In this document: in pieces, positions 16,533-26,326 of the stretch | How positions within the stretch are numbered: position 1 is the first letter of the stretch | Layout: each line of letters begins with the position of its first letter | Source: Tolypothrix campylonemoides VB511288 | GTDB taxonomy: Bacteria; Cyanobacteriota; Cyanobacteriia; Cyanobacteriales; Nostocaceae | Length of the DNA stretch: 49,632 nt | Direction of reading: 5' to 3' | Assembly (NCBI GenBank): GCA_000828075.3 | Contig: JXCB02000027.1 | Location: 546,146 to 595,777, forward strand | The notes under the pieces: generated by a model | The model's database searches: none | What the model saw: only the letters and a program-made list of their open reading frames with translations | Told to the model about the DNA's origin: nothing | Made by a program: the position numbers and the translations under genes

Positions 16533-17882
16533 CTCCTCCAACCGTCGCACTTGAATCTGGTGCAAGCGCGGTCCACTGACTGAGACGACTGTGAATTCTA
16601 GATTTTCATAGCAAAAGGTTTCGCCAAGCGGCGGAACTTTCTGCAACTGGTAAAGTAAGAAGCCTCCTAAAGTTTGGTATTCTTTCTTTAAGGGCAAATT
16701 AAGATGCAAAACCTCATTGAGGTCTTCTAGGTTGATCTGCGCCTGCACGAGAAAAATCTGCTCGTCTAAAATCTTGATCAGCAGGTCGTTAGTACTGTCT
16801 GGTTCACCTAGGTTGCCGATAATTTGAGCGATAATGTCTTGGATGGTGACCAGTCCTACAGTACCACCAAATTCATCTACCACCATCACCATAGTTGGTT
16901 GCTCTCGCTGCATCATTGGCAAGAGTTCGTTTAAGAGGGTGTGCTCTGGCACAAACCTTGCAGGGCGCATCCACGGCTGGATTTGTGTTTCTAAAGTGAG
17001 TTTCCTCATAGCCAAGGGTTTTGCCAAGTCTTTGAAGTAAAGAATGCCACGAATGTCGTCCAAAGATTCTCCAATAATAGGGTAGCAAGAGTGACCTGTA
17101 GCTACCATTTCTGCGAGAAAAGTCTGGAAGGTAGCAACTTTTGGCAACGCTACAATGCTGGTACGAGGAACCATGACTGCTTGAACTGTCTGGTAGCCAA
17201 ACTCAAAGACCTTTTTGAGCAATTCTCTTTCTTTTGCCTGCAAGCCAATCGATTCACGTTCTGTGGAAATAATCAGTTGTAATTCCTCAGGTGTAACAGG
17301 TGATCTCCAGCTTTGACCAGCATATTCGATGCGAAAAAGTCGCAACAGCCAGCGAGTTGATTGGTTCAGAATCCAAATAAAGGGGCTAAAAAATCTGACA
17401 GTTGCTCTGACTGACGGTCCCAAAAACCTTGCCAGCTGTTCTGAATACAGCATAGCTACTGATTTAGGACAAAGTTCTCCCAAAACTATTTGCAAATAGG
17501 CTATGAAAAAAAAGGTGATCGGGATTGATAAAGAATGAGCAATGAGTGTACTCATCCCTTTAGGTAAAGGTAAAGAGAGTAGCGATGCTTTAAAAAGCAC
17601 AACTATCGTACTTTCTCCAATCCACCCTAATGCCAAACTAGAAAGGGTAATGCCCAATTGAGTTGTAGATAGCAATCGATCAATACTGCGTTGCAGCACC
17701 TCGACGGCGATCGCCTGAAGATCACCAGCCTGGACAAGCTGATGAATGCGCGATCGCCGCACTGTCACCATAGAAAACTCTGCTGTTACAAAAAAGGCAT
17801 TGATAGCAATTAACAGCAGCACTGACAACAATCGCAGCCCTACATCGGTCAAACTTAAGCTAGAAAAACCACTCACTGCCAA
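16527..17882 (-). CDS. CNNM/CorC-type membrane protein with CBS pair (hemolysin C family)
   Basis: A 451-residue membrane protein. Residues 1 to about 200 are a DUF21/CNNM transmembrane domain with four hydrophobic segments (LLSVLLLIAINAFFVTAEFS, LGITLSSLALGWIGE, ITFFFIAYLQIVLGELCPKS). A CBS pair follows (first repeat from VMVPRTSIVALP, second ending VDEFGGTVGLVTIQDII), then a CorC/HlyC C-terminal domain of about 90 residues. Relatives are implicated in Mg or other cation export and in membrane integrity; the old hemolysin label is not evidence of toxicity. The STRR before it overlaps its 3' end. Confidence 0.92.
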   Translation of the reverse strand: MAVSGFSSLSLTDVGLRLLSVLLLIAINAFFVTAEFSMVTVRRSRIHQLVQAGDLQAIAVEVLQRSIDRLLSTTQLGITLSSLALGWIGESTIVVLFKASLLSLPLPKGMSTLIAHSLSIPITFFFIAYLQIVLGELCPKSVAMLYSEQLARFLGPSVRATVRFFSPFIWILNQSTRWLLRLFRIEYAGQSWRSPVTPEELQLIISTERESIGLQAKERELLKKVFEFGYQTVQAVMVPRTSIVALPKVATFQTFLAEMVATGHSCYPIIGESLDDIRGILYFKDLAKPLAMRKLTLETQIQPWMRPARFVPEHTLLNELLPMMQREQPTMVMVVDEFGGTVGLVTIQDIIAQIIGNLGEPDSTNDLLIKILDEQIFLVQAQINLEDLNEVLHLNLPLKKEYQTLGGFLLYQLQKVPPLGETFCYENLEFTVVSVSGPRLHQIQVRRLEEE

Positions 17883-18012
17883 AGCTCGTGTAATACTGAT
17901 GCCCCCAAATGGAAAAATAGTCTGGGAATTTTGGATTGGAAATAGTGAGTTGTTGATTATTAGCTGTTAGTTGATTTTCCTTCACTAATAACCATTGACT
18001 ACTAACCCTTTG

Positions 18013-18153
18013 GGTGAGCCAGTTGCTCATGGGGAGCCACTCCGCCCTTGCGGGTTCCCGAGGACAGTTCTGAGGAGGGTTTCCCTCCGGGAGAAACTGT
18101 CTGTCCCGTTAAAGGAAGTGGCGTGGAAACCCCCAAAACCGCACTGGCTCACC
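18013..18153. repeat. Dispersed palindromic element with GGTGAGCCAG ends
   Basis: GGTGAGCCAG at the left and CTGGCTCACC at the right are exact complements bounding about 140 bases, flanked further by ACTAACC/GGTTAG(T). The inside holds the palindromic word GGAGGGTTTCCCTCC, also present at about 880-894 and 29970-29984, and several smaller inverted words. Open frames here are read through the repeat and are not genes. Confidence 0.7.
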
Positions 18154-18186
18154 ACTAACCAGTACCCAATCTCTCAATGTTCCAAC

Positions 18187-18888
18187 TTACCTTTCTACAG
18201 GAATATTTGACACTTCTAGCCGCAGTCTTTGAGCAGGATAATCTGTCAGAGCAAGAGAAACGCGGTTGACATCATCAAGTAAAGCCGTAGGAATGCTCAC
18301 CGTGCCAGAATAAGTAGGTCCATTTGCTGGCAATTCTGACGGTAAACCCTCTGTGCTAGCGCTCAAAGTCCGTCCTTTGTCATCAGAGACATCCAAAAAA
18401 CTATATAGAAAGCGCACAGAATCTTTACCTTTGTTTTGCATTTTTACTTTTAACAGCAAAGCACCACCAGAAAAGCGAGCAGATTGCACCGAAATGCTGA
18501 CCCCCTCGCTTTCACTGTTAATGGGGAATCCTGCTTGAGGCTTTTCTTGTTCAGCTACTTGCAAGGGTTTTTCCTCTCGCTTCTTGTTGTTGTTTGTCTC
18601 CTCGTCATCGTCGTCTTGTTTCTTTGCTTTAGCAGCCTTAGTTTTGCCCTCAATGCGTGATTTGACAATTTTCAAAATTTCATCTTCTTTAAGTAGAGCA
18701 AGCCCTGTATGTTGCTCCTTGGCTGATTTACTGCTGGCAAATTTGTTTGTGGGACGAGCATCTGGCGATGTGACGCCTTTGAGTGCTGCACTTCCCAAAG
18801 TAAACCCCCAAAACGCACTCACAGAACCAGATCCCAACATCAGGATTAACAAAATCAGAGTTAGAAGTACAGTAGAATTTAGTTTCAT
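18187..18888 (-). CDS. Secreted or membrane-anchored protein of unknown function
   Basis: A 233-residue protein starting at the ATG of MKLNSTVLLTL; a start seven codons earlier is open but gives a poorer signal sequence. Residues about 5-27 form a signal peptide (VLLTLILLILMLGSGSVSA). A charged linker follows (about 85-115), rich in Lys, Asp, Glu and Asn. The C-terminal part (about 125-230) has alternating strands with the pattern VSISVQSARFSGGALLLKVKM and VRFLYSFLDVSDDKGR, like an immunoglobulin-type beta sandwich. I do not recognise a named family. It sits alone upstream of the tRNA gene and is transcribed away from it. Confidence 0.7.
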   Translation of the reverse strand: MKLNSTVLLTLILLILMLGSGSVSAFWGFTLGSAALKGVTSPDARPTNKFASSKSAKEQHTGLALLKEDEILKIVKSRIEGKTKAAKAKKQDDDDEETNNNKKREEKPLQVAEQEKPQAGFPINSESEGVSISVQSARFSGGALLLKVKMQNKGKDSVRFLYSFLDVSDDKGRTLSASTEGLPSELPANGPTYSGTVSIPTALLDDVNRVSLALTDYPAQRLRLEVSNIPVER

Positions 18889-19075
18889 TGTCGCCAAGCC
18901 ATTGCACAAGAATGCTGGTCTATTTAAAAGTATCGAAGCTGTTTACTTTAATTCCTAGAGGAACTTAATCAATATTAGTCTGCACTATCGCGTCCTCAAA
19001 CGGTGTAGTCTAAAAATTAGATCTGATATCTTAGATTGTCAAACTGTGTAAACTTACGCTACAATTGATTTTCGA

Positions 19076-19148
19076 CCAGGGTTGGCCGAGCGGTTGAGGC
19101 AGCGAACTCATAATTCGCGTTAGGCAGGTTCAACTCCTGCACCCTGGA
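19076..19148 (+). tRNA. tRNA-Ile (CAU anticodon, lysidine type)
   Basis: A complete cloverleaf of 73 bases without encoded CCA. Acceptor CCAGGGT pairs with ACCCTGG; D stem GCC/GGC; anticodon stem GCGAA/TTCGC with loop CTCATAA, anticodon CAT at 19109-19111; five-base variable loop; T stem GCAGG/CCTGC with loop TTCAACT; discriminator A. The D-arm and anticodon arm (GGCCGAGCGGTTGA, AACTCATAATT) resemble chloroplast trnI-CAU, so I assign the Ile2 isoacceptor whose C34 is changed to lysidine by TilS. Elongator tRNA-Met is the alternative. Confidence 0.85.
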
Positions 19149-19442
19149 CTAATAATGAAGAAAAAAAATAAAAGAAATAAGAAAGAATCTGGTTTTACTG
19201 GCATCTTGCACCAATCTCAATAAGAGGCAGAGCCTCTATATTCTTGTTCCCAGGCTGAGCCTGGGAACGAGGGATGGGAGGCGATCGCCTCCTCTTTGTT
19301 GAGAATGATGCAAGATATCAGGTTTTACAGCGCTTTTCACATGATTAGACTACAAATCGTAGGGTGGGCATTGCCCTTAAAAGCTCACGTGATGGACATT
19401 TGAGATATTAGTGAGCAATGCCCACCTTACAGAAAATTGCTG

Positions 19443-19555
19443 TAGGGACTTCCGAATCAAAAAGTATCCACCCACCTCTTGTGGAGGCAGACGATATGAG
19501 AGGCAAGCTGTCCGGCTCATTCCACAAGATGGATAATTTTTGTTAGAAATCCCTT
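19443..19555. repeat. MITE-like element, family A (second copy)
   Basis: Left end TAGGGACTTCCGAATCAAAA with ATCCA; right end TGGATAATTTTTGTTAGAAA then TCCCTT, together an imperfect inverted repeat of about 27 bases. The core (CCACCTCTTGTGG and GTCCGGCTCATTCCACAAG) differs from the 11075 copy. It begins 25 bases past the stop of the gene at 19580. The preceding DNA (19200-19290) holds separate hairpins: GAGGCAGAGCCTC and CCCAGGCTGAGCCTGGG. Confidence 0.7.
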
Positions 19556-19579
19556 GTATTGCTTCTTTTTTCTTTGCTT

Positions 19580-20011
19580 TCACCGAGGTGGTGCGGCTTC
19601 AAATTGGAACTGAGTTCCTACTTTAGGCTGATTCGGATTCATGCGAGGAGAGGTGAGTAGTGATGAATCGTAAGGATTTGTTAAATCCCGGGTACGGATG
19701 TATCGGTCATGACCAACCTGCTGATTTAGGACATCGCGATACACAATATTAACTAACTCAGCATCTCGCGCAATTTTATTTTCCGGAAATGAGTTGCGAA
19801 AAATAGAACCAAATCCAAGTATTTCGTTAATTTGACTTTTCAAAGTCTGACTTCCATTAAAATTGGGGTCGTTTCTAAAAAAAGCACGTTCAAAGACCTC
19901 ATTCGGTGTTTCATAATTCAGTGTTTGCGTTTGAGCTGCTCCAACCACTGGAAAACTTATAGTAGCTAGTAATACCAATAAACTACCTATGGCTTGAAAT
20001 TTTATACCCAT
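19580..20011 (-). CDS. Small secreted protein of unknown function
   Basis: A 143-residue protein with a clear signal peptide (residues 1-25, ending VVGAAQTQT). The mature part has ETPNEVFERAFFRNDPNF and EILGFGSIFRNSFPENKIARDAELVNIVYRDVLNQQ, with a final Pro-rich tail. The central part reads as a helical domain ending near a conserved-looking YRDVL. No catalytic motif is seen and I do not recognise the family. Likely periplasmic or extracellular. It is divergent from pyrE with 180 bases between. Confidence 0.7.
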   Translation of the reverse strand: MGIKFQAIGSLLVLLATISFPVVGAAQTQTLNYETPNEVFERAFFRNDPNFNGSQTLKSQINEILGFGSIFRNSFPENKIARDAELVNIVYRDVLNQQVGHDRYIRTRDLTNPYDSSLLTSPRMNPNQPKVGTQFQFEAAPPR

Positions 20012-20191
20012 ATTGCTTAATCCTGAAGTATTTATGCGAATCTTGACTTATGCTGGATTTCAGAACTCCCATAAAAGTGCTGAGTCATTTCCACTAAACA
20101 CTGAGAAATCATTGCTTGGAACTTTCTCAGTACCTCAGCACTGTTTTCGTAAGTTCAACCTTTTGTGTAGCATAAATTTTTACCAGTTCTG

Positions 20192-20815
20192 ATGACGTAT
20201 CAAGCAGAAAGCCTTACGAACTCTAGTGTCTGGGCAGCTACTAGTGATTTAGTAACCCTGCGCCAACACTTACTAGATTTATTTTGTCAACTCGCATATC
20301 AAGAAGGTGATTTTGTCCTCTCTTCCGGACAGCCTAGTTCTTACTATATCAATGGCAAGCAGGTAACACTACATCCTCAAGGTGCTTTGGCAATTGGTCG
20401 TATTCTTCTATCACTGCTTTCTTTGGATACCCAAGCAGTTGCTGGGTTGACACTGGGCGCTGATCCAATTGTGACAGCAGTGAGTGTCGTTTCTACTTAT
20501 GAAAACCGACCGATTCCGGCGCTCATTGTTCGCAAAGAAGCGAAAGGACATGGTACAAAGGCATATATTGAAGGTCCCAGTTTAGCAGAAGCTGCAAAAG
20601 TCGTGGTTTTGGAAGATGTCGTCACGACTGGACAATCTGCTATGAAAGCGGTGGAACGGCTAAGAACAGCAGGTTATAGCGTCAATCAAGTCATTGCACT
20701 AGTAGATCGCCAGCAAGGGGGAGCAGAGTTTTATCAACAAGCCGGCTTGCAGTTTGAGGCGGTGTTTAAAATTCAGGAGATTCAACAGCGATATAGGCAG
20801 CTTGCAAATAGGTAA
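20192..20815 (+). CDS. pyrE: Orotate phosphoribosyltransferase
   Basis: Joins orotate and PRPP to give OMP in pyrimidine synthesis. The 207-residue protein has the PRPP-binding motif VLEDVVTTGQSA at 139-150, the flexible catalytic loop RKEAKGHGT at 114-122 and the substrate segment YYINGKQVTLHP near 51-62. An N-terminal extension of about 22 residues precedes the core, so an inner start cannot be ruled out, but the ATG at 20192 is the first in frame. pyrG is also in the window, 15 kb away, with no shared operon. Confidence 0.95.
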   Translation: MTYQAESLTNSSVWAATSDLVTLRQHLLDLFCQLAYQEGDFVLSSGQPSSYYINGKQVTLHPQGALAIGRILLSLLSLDTQAVAGLTLGADPIVTAVSVVSTYENRPIPALIVRKEAKGHGTKAYIEGPSLAEAAKVVVLEDVVTTGQSAMKAVERLRTAGYSVNQVIALVDRQQGGAEFYQQAGLQFEAVFKIQEIQQRYRQLANR

Positions 20816-20912
20816 CATACTCGTACACCATACTCGAAGAGTTGGTGAGAAGCCTACACCAACTCCAGCTATTGCTTCGGATACTCGATGAGCTTTATTA
20901 ACGACACAGGGC

Positions 20913-20942
20913 TGTAGAGACGTAGCATGCTACGTCTCTACA
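20913..20942. repeat. Perfect 30-bp palindrome
   Basis: TGTAGAGACGTAGCA is followed directly by its exact reverse complement TGCTACGTCTCTACA. It lies about 100 bases after pyrE. Similar TGTAGAGACGT palindromes are common dispersed repeats in Nostocales. It could fold as a strong cruciform or RNA hairpin but has no U tract. Confidence 0.8.
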
Positions 20943-21095
20943 TTATTCGTGGTGGTGTATGTGATTCTTAGGAGCAGGGGTACTGGCGGCACACCACCCG
21001 CTACGAATGAAAGAAATACTTCCCTCTCTCACTCCCTCACTCCCTCACTCTCTCTCTCCTTCCCTCAAGAGTGTTTCTTGAAAGAATCGCTATAG

Positions 21096-22570
<1,475 letters not shown>

Positions 22571-22806
22571 GGGAATTGATTTTACCACCTTCATTGTGGG
22601 TGGAAGCAAGAAGTTGACAAATTATCAAGAAAGTGAGGTGGAGGAATTGGTTAAGCAGAAAGTAGAATGCGAAGTCATTTTGTTATAAATTTGCTACAGA
22701 TGATAAGTAAATGTCCGTACACAGGTGACTTTCAAAAGCTTATAAGTAGATCGGTGAAAATAACTCAAACTATGTTAAGCAATGTAAAAAATATGGAAAT
22801 TACTTC

Positions 22807-22852
22807 GTAGTGAGGGCTGAAGCCCTTAAAGTGGGGCTTTAGCCCTCACTAC
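22807..22852. repeat. Hairpin repeat bounded by GTAGTGAG/CTCACTAC
   Basis: GTAGTGAGGGCTGAAGCCC and GGGCTTTAGCCCTCACTAC form a long hairpin with a second internal pairing. Related elements with the same ends but different stems are at 28910-28954 and 45194-45246. The rest of the gap from 22571 to 23097 has no gene; from about 22920 to 23060 it is made of GC-rich palindromic words (GGGCTCTAGCC, CGCTGAGCGC, GGGCGATCGCCC). Confidence 0.7.
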
Positions 22853-23097
22853 AAAGTTTTAATTATTAAAGCACTCAGCGGCAAGCTGAGATTTAGGCAT
22901 GGTAGAGGGCGATTCGTAATGCCTGTACCCGGTTCAGACCTTCAGCGTGAGTTCAGCCAGAGCCCTGAGGGGCTCTAGCCGAAGGGTCGAACGCTGAGCG
23001 CTCACGGACGTTCGGCGAAGCTCAGTCGAGCCGCGAAGCCTTGGGCGATCGCCCTTAAGCTTTGATAAGCTGCAAATAAGGGGAGCAGGGGAGCAAT

Positions 23098-23193
23098 GAC
23101 TTTTGACAAATTACTAATGACTAATGACTAATGACTGATGACTATTGACTAATGACTATTGACTATTGACTATTGACTAATGACTAATGACTA
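23098..23193. repeat. Heptanucleotide STRR (TGACTAA/TGACTAT)n
   Basis: About thirteen contiguous seven-base units alternating between TGACTAA and TGACTAT or TGACTGA. It runs into the start of the pseudouridine synthase gene: the ATG at 23180 and the first codons (ATGACTAATGACTAT) are part of the repeat. Confidence 0.9.
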
Positions 23194-23806
23194 TCGATAT
23201 ATTCTGTTTTATAAACCTTATGGCGTCCTCAGCCAATTTACAAAAGACTCGCCGACACGCAGCACCTTGAAAGAGTACATCGAGGTTCCTGATGTTTATC
23301 CTGTGGGGCGTTTAGATTGGGACAGTGAAGGGTTACTCCTGTTGACGAACCACGGACAATTGCAACATCGCCTCTCGCATCCCCGATTTGGACACGAACG
23401 TACTTACTGGGTACAGGTGGAACGAATTCCTGATGCTGCAGCTTTGACACAGCTGCAAGAAGGTGTGATAATTCAAGATTACCGGACTCGACCAGCTTTG
23501 GTGCAGCTATTACCAACACCTTCTTTACCAGAACGGAATCCGCCGATTAGATTTCGCAAAAATGTGCCGACAGCGTGGTTGGAAATGACTTTAACAGAGG
23601 GGAAAAATCGTCAAGTACGGCGGATGACGGCGGCTGTAGGATTTCCCACTTTGCGCCTCATTAGGGTAGCGATCGCTCACCTACATTTAGATGGTCTCCA
23701 ACCAGGTCAATGGCGTGATCTGGCTCCTGGTGAACTCAAATTGTTGCTTGATTTAGCTTTTGCAGGTCGCTCACGAAGTTCTCAGAAACCAGGTGTAGGG
23801 GTGTAG
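23180..23806 (+). CDS. RluE/RsuA-type rRNA pseudouridine synthase
   Basis: A 208-residue enzyme of the RsuA/RluB/E/F group that isomerises uridine in rRNA. It has the catalytic motif [15 protein letters not shown] with D46, the N-terminal [14 protein letters not shown] and the C-terminal [10 protein letters not shown] segments. There is no S4 domain, as in RluE. The start codon at 23180 lies inside a heptanucleotide repeat and the first five codons are repeat DNA, so the true start could be this ATG or one later; no Shine-Dalgarno sequence is visible. The C-terminal tail of about 15 residues is low in complexity. Confidence 0.9.
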   Translation: MTNDYRYILFYKPYGVLSQFTKDSPTRSTLKEYIEVPDVYPVGRLDWDSEGLLLLTNHGQLQHRLSHPRFGHERTYWVQVERIPDAAALTQLQEGVIIQDYRTRPALVQLLPTPSLPERNPPIRFRKNVPTAWLEMTLTEGKNRQVRRMTAAVGFPTLRLIRVAIAHLHLDGLQPGQWRDLAPGELKLLLDLAFAGRSRSSQKPGVGV

Positions 23807-24205
23807 AAATTCTTGCGGCTGAATTATTAAGTATTGGTAAAGGGGATTAGGGATTGGGGATTAGGGATTGGGGTAATAGTCAGGGAGTCTCAAAATTATG
23901 TCCGGGGAAAAATTGCCTGTCCCCAAGTCGGGAGCATTTCCTGCTTCAACAATTCCAAGTAAACCTAAAGATATGTGTTGGAATATGCTACAAAGTCTAG
24001 CTTTAATGGCAAGTTATTGTGAGGAGATATGTTGCCGTATCTGAAATCTATCGTTAATATGCGTAACAATTAAGACTGCCACCAAAATTCGCCAGATGAA
24101 CCACAATATTTTGTCGGTCTACTGTAAGCAGGTGCTAACAAATGTGGCACTTTTGGATTCTAGTGGCTAGAAGCACCTTGGAGCGGGAATTAAGGAACTT
24201 CCACA
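23807..24205. other. Gene-free region before the phosphatase gene
   Basis: About 400 bases with no gene. From 23840 to 23873 it has GGGGATTAGGGATTGGGGATT units, another heptamer STRR. The remainder is ordinary AT-rich DNA that probably holds the promoter of the phosphatase-kinase pair; no clear regulatory box was identified. Confidence 0.45.
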
Positions 24206-26218
24206 ATGCTCATTTGCCCTCAGTGTAACTTTGAAAACCCCAATACTAATAAATTTTGTCAAAACTGTGGCGCTTCTCTGACCCAAAAGGTCTGTCCAGA
24301 GTGCAGTACTTATGTCGCTTTGAATGCACAACGATGTGATAACTGTGGCGCAGAATGCGGAACAGTTCTGTGGGCAATTATTACTCAGGAAGGAACTTTG
24401 GCAGCTGAGGAAAATAGGGGAAATGGGGAAGATAGGGAAGCAATATTTTCTTCCTCATCCTCCTTATCCTCTTCCTCCTCATCTTCTTTATCCCCTCTTC
24501 CCTCCACTTCCCCTCTGCCGGTAGGGTCGTACTTAGACGCACAGCAGCGCTATCAACTGCTAGAACCGCTACCAGCCTTAGGGGAAATTGCTGCTAACAC
24601 TGAGGTGTGCGTTAGGGTTCTAGATTGCCAACCATACCAACTGTCGCTCCTTGAGGTCATGCTAGCAAACGAGCAACAGGGGTTAGCAACGCCATCAATG
24701 GGAGAGCAGAGAATTCCCAGTCTCGCTAAACCTTATATTGCTTTACAATCCTGGTGCCATCTGGGAATACCGCTAATTCATGATGCTTGGCAGCATGAAA
24801 ATATACAGGTTATACTGATCGAAGACCGCTCAAACTGGCAAAAATTACTTGAACTGTGGCAAGAAGATACGACAAGTTCATTACAAATTGTAAACTTTTT
24901 TTACCAGATGACCCAACTATGGGCGGTGCTGGAAACAGTAAAGTGCCGTCAAAGTCTGTGGGAGTTGGAGAATCTGCGACTCGATGAAGACCTGTCGCTA
25001 GCACTACAGCGTTTGTATGTAGAATTACCAAGTAACCCATTAGCTGCTGATTTGTCAGAAGATTTAGAAGCACAGCCGTTTACAGTGCAAATTTTAGGAC
25101 GAGTTTGGCAAGCACTTTTTAGACAGTCTCAACGCACTCAATTTGGCTCTATTTTACACCTTATAGGAGAGTTGGAACTCGGAAAGATCCAAACGCTCGT
25201 GGAGCTGCAATCACGTTTGGAAGTTATAGCCTCTGAATTGCAAAGCAATTCCACAAGTGTTCCAATGACCCGAACAATGCCCTACAGTAATGCTACGCCC
25301 ACTGTCTTGCAATTAGATGAGCCAGAGGATGACACTGAATTGAAAACCGATGATATGCCCACACTTGTTCTGCCAATGCAGTTAGTGAGTTTGGAAAATG
25401 CAGGGCTTACTGATGTAGGACGTCAACGTGACCATAACGAAGACTACTTTGGTATTGAAACAAAAATTCATAAGATAGAATTGCCCAACAGCCGTACTTT
25501 GCAAGCGCGTGGTTTGTATGTTCTGTGCGATGGAATGGGCGGACACGCTGGTGGAGAGGTTGCTAGTGCCTTAGCTGTCAGTTCTTTGCAGCAGTACTTT
25601 CAAACACACTGGATTTCTGACCAACTGCCCACAGAAGATGATATCCGAGAAGCGATACGGCAAGCTAATCAAGCTATTTTCGATGTCAATCAACAAGATT
25701 CCCGTTCTGGGGTTGGGCGCATGGGTACCACCCTCATTATGGTTTTAATCCAAGATACTCATGCCGTGGTGGCTCATGTGGGAGATAGTCGTCTCTACCG
25801 CGTGACTCCTAAAAGAGGACTGGAACAAATCACGGTAGACCATGAAGTTGGTCAACGGGAAATTTCCCGGGGTGTGGAACCTAGTGTGGCATACTCGCGC
25901 CCTGATGCTTACCAACTTACCCAAGCCCTTGGTCCTCGCGATGAACACTTGATTATTCCCGATGTACAGTTTTTGGAGATAAATGAAGATTCCCTTTTTG
26001 TTCTTGCTTCGGATGGTTTGTCAGATAATGATTTGTTAAGAATTCATTGGCAAACTCACTTAGCGCCTCTGCTTAGTTCTAGTGCCAATTTGGAAAGTGG
26101 CGTTCAAGCTTTAATTGATTTAGCAAACCATTACAATGGTCATGACAATATTACTGCTGTACTTATCCGGGCGAGAGTCCGCCCCAATTTAGAACAACAG
26201 CAATCAGTTTTAGATTAG
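24206..26218 (+). CDS. PP2C-type protein phosphatase with N-terminal double zinc ribbon
   Basis: A 670-residue protein. Residues 4-47 hold four CxxC knuckles (CPQC, CQNC, CPEC, CDNC), a double zinc ribbon. A Ser-rich linker (about 88-112) follows, then about 280 residues with no motif I recognise. From about 400 to 655 is a PP2C/PPM phosphatase: RQRDHNEDYFG, LCDGMGGHAGGE, GVGRMGTTLI, HVGDSRLYR, ASDGLSDND and GHDNITAVLI carry the metal-binding aspartates. It should remove phosphate from Ser/Thr residues of proteins. It precedes an FHA-kinase gene by about 110 bases on the same strand, an apparent kinase-phosphatase pair. Confidence 0.9.
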   Translation: MLICPQCNFENPNTNKFCQNCGASLTQKVCPECSTYVALNAQRCDNCGAECGTVLWAIITQEGTLAAEENRGNGEDREAIFSSSSSLSSSSSSSLSPLPSTSPLPVGSYLDAQQRYQLLEPLPALGEIAANTEVCVRVLDCQPYQLSLLEVMLANEQQGLATPSMGEQRIPSLAKPYIALQSWCHLGIPLIHDAWQHENIQVILIEDRSNWQKLLELWQEDTTSSLQIVNFFYQMTQLWAVLETVKCRQSLWELENLRLDEDLSLALQRLYVELPSNPLAADLSEDLEAQPFTVQILGRVWQALFRQSQRTQFGSILHLIGELELGKIQTLVELQSRLEVIASELQSNSTSVPMTRTMPYSNATPTVLQLDEPEDDTELKTDDMPTLVLPMQLVSLENAGLTDVGRQRDHNEDYFGIETKIHKIELPNSRTLQARGLYVLCDGMGGHAGGEVASALAVSSLQQYFQTHWISDQLPTEDDIREAIRQANQAIFDVNQQDSRSGVGRMGTTLIMVLIQDTHAVVAHVGDSRLYRVTPKRGLEQITVDHEVGQREISRGVEPSVAYSRPDAYQLTQALGPRDEHLIIPDVQFLEINEDSLFVLASDGLSDNDLLRIHWQTHLAPLLSSSANLESGVQALIDLANHYNGHDNITAVLIRARVRPNLEQQQSVLD

Positions 26219-26326
26219 GTATTCGTTTAAGGAGGATGAGCAAATAAATGAATAATGGTTAGTCTTTCTCAATACTCGCTTGGCTGTCTTGTGCTCATCT
26301 CCTTACTCCCTAATCAAAAATCGTCT

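Noticed and set aside
17995-18210. 71-codon frame rich in PxGEPxxHGEP
   Set aside because: Read through a dispersed repeat with inverted ends.
19377-19583. 68-codon frame after the secreted protein
   Set aside because: It reads straight through the family A repeat.
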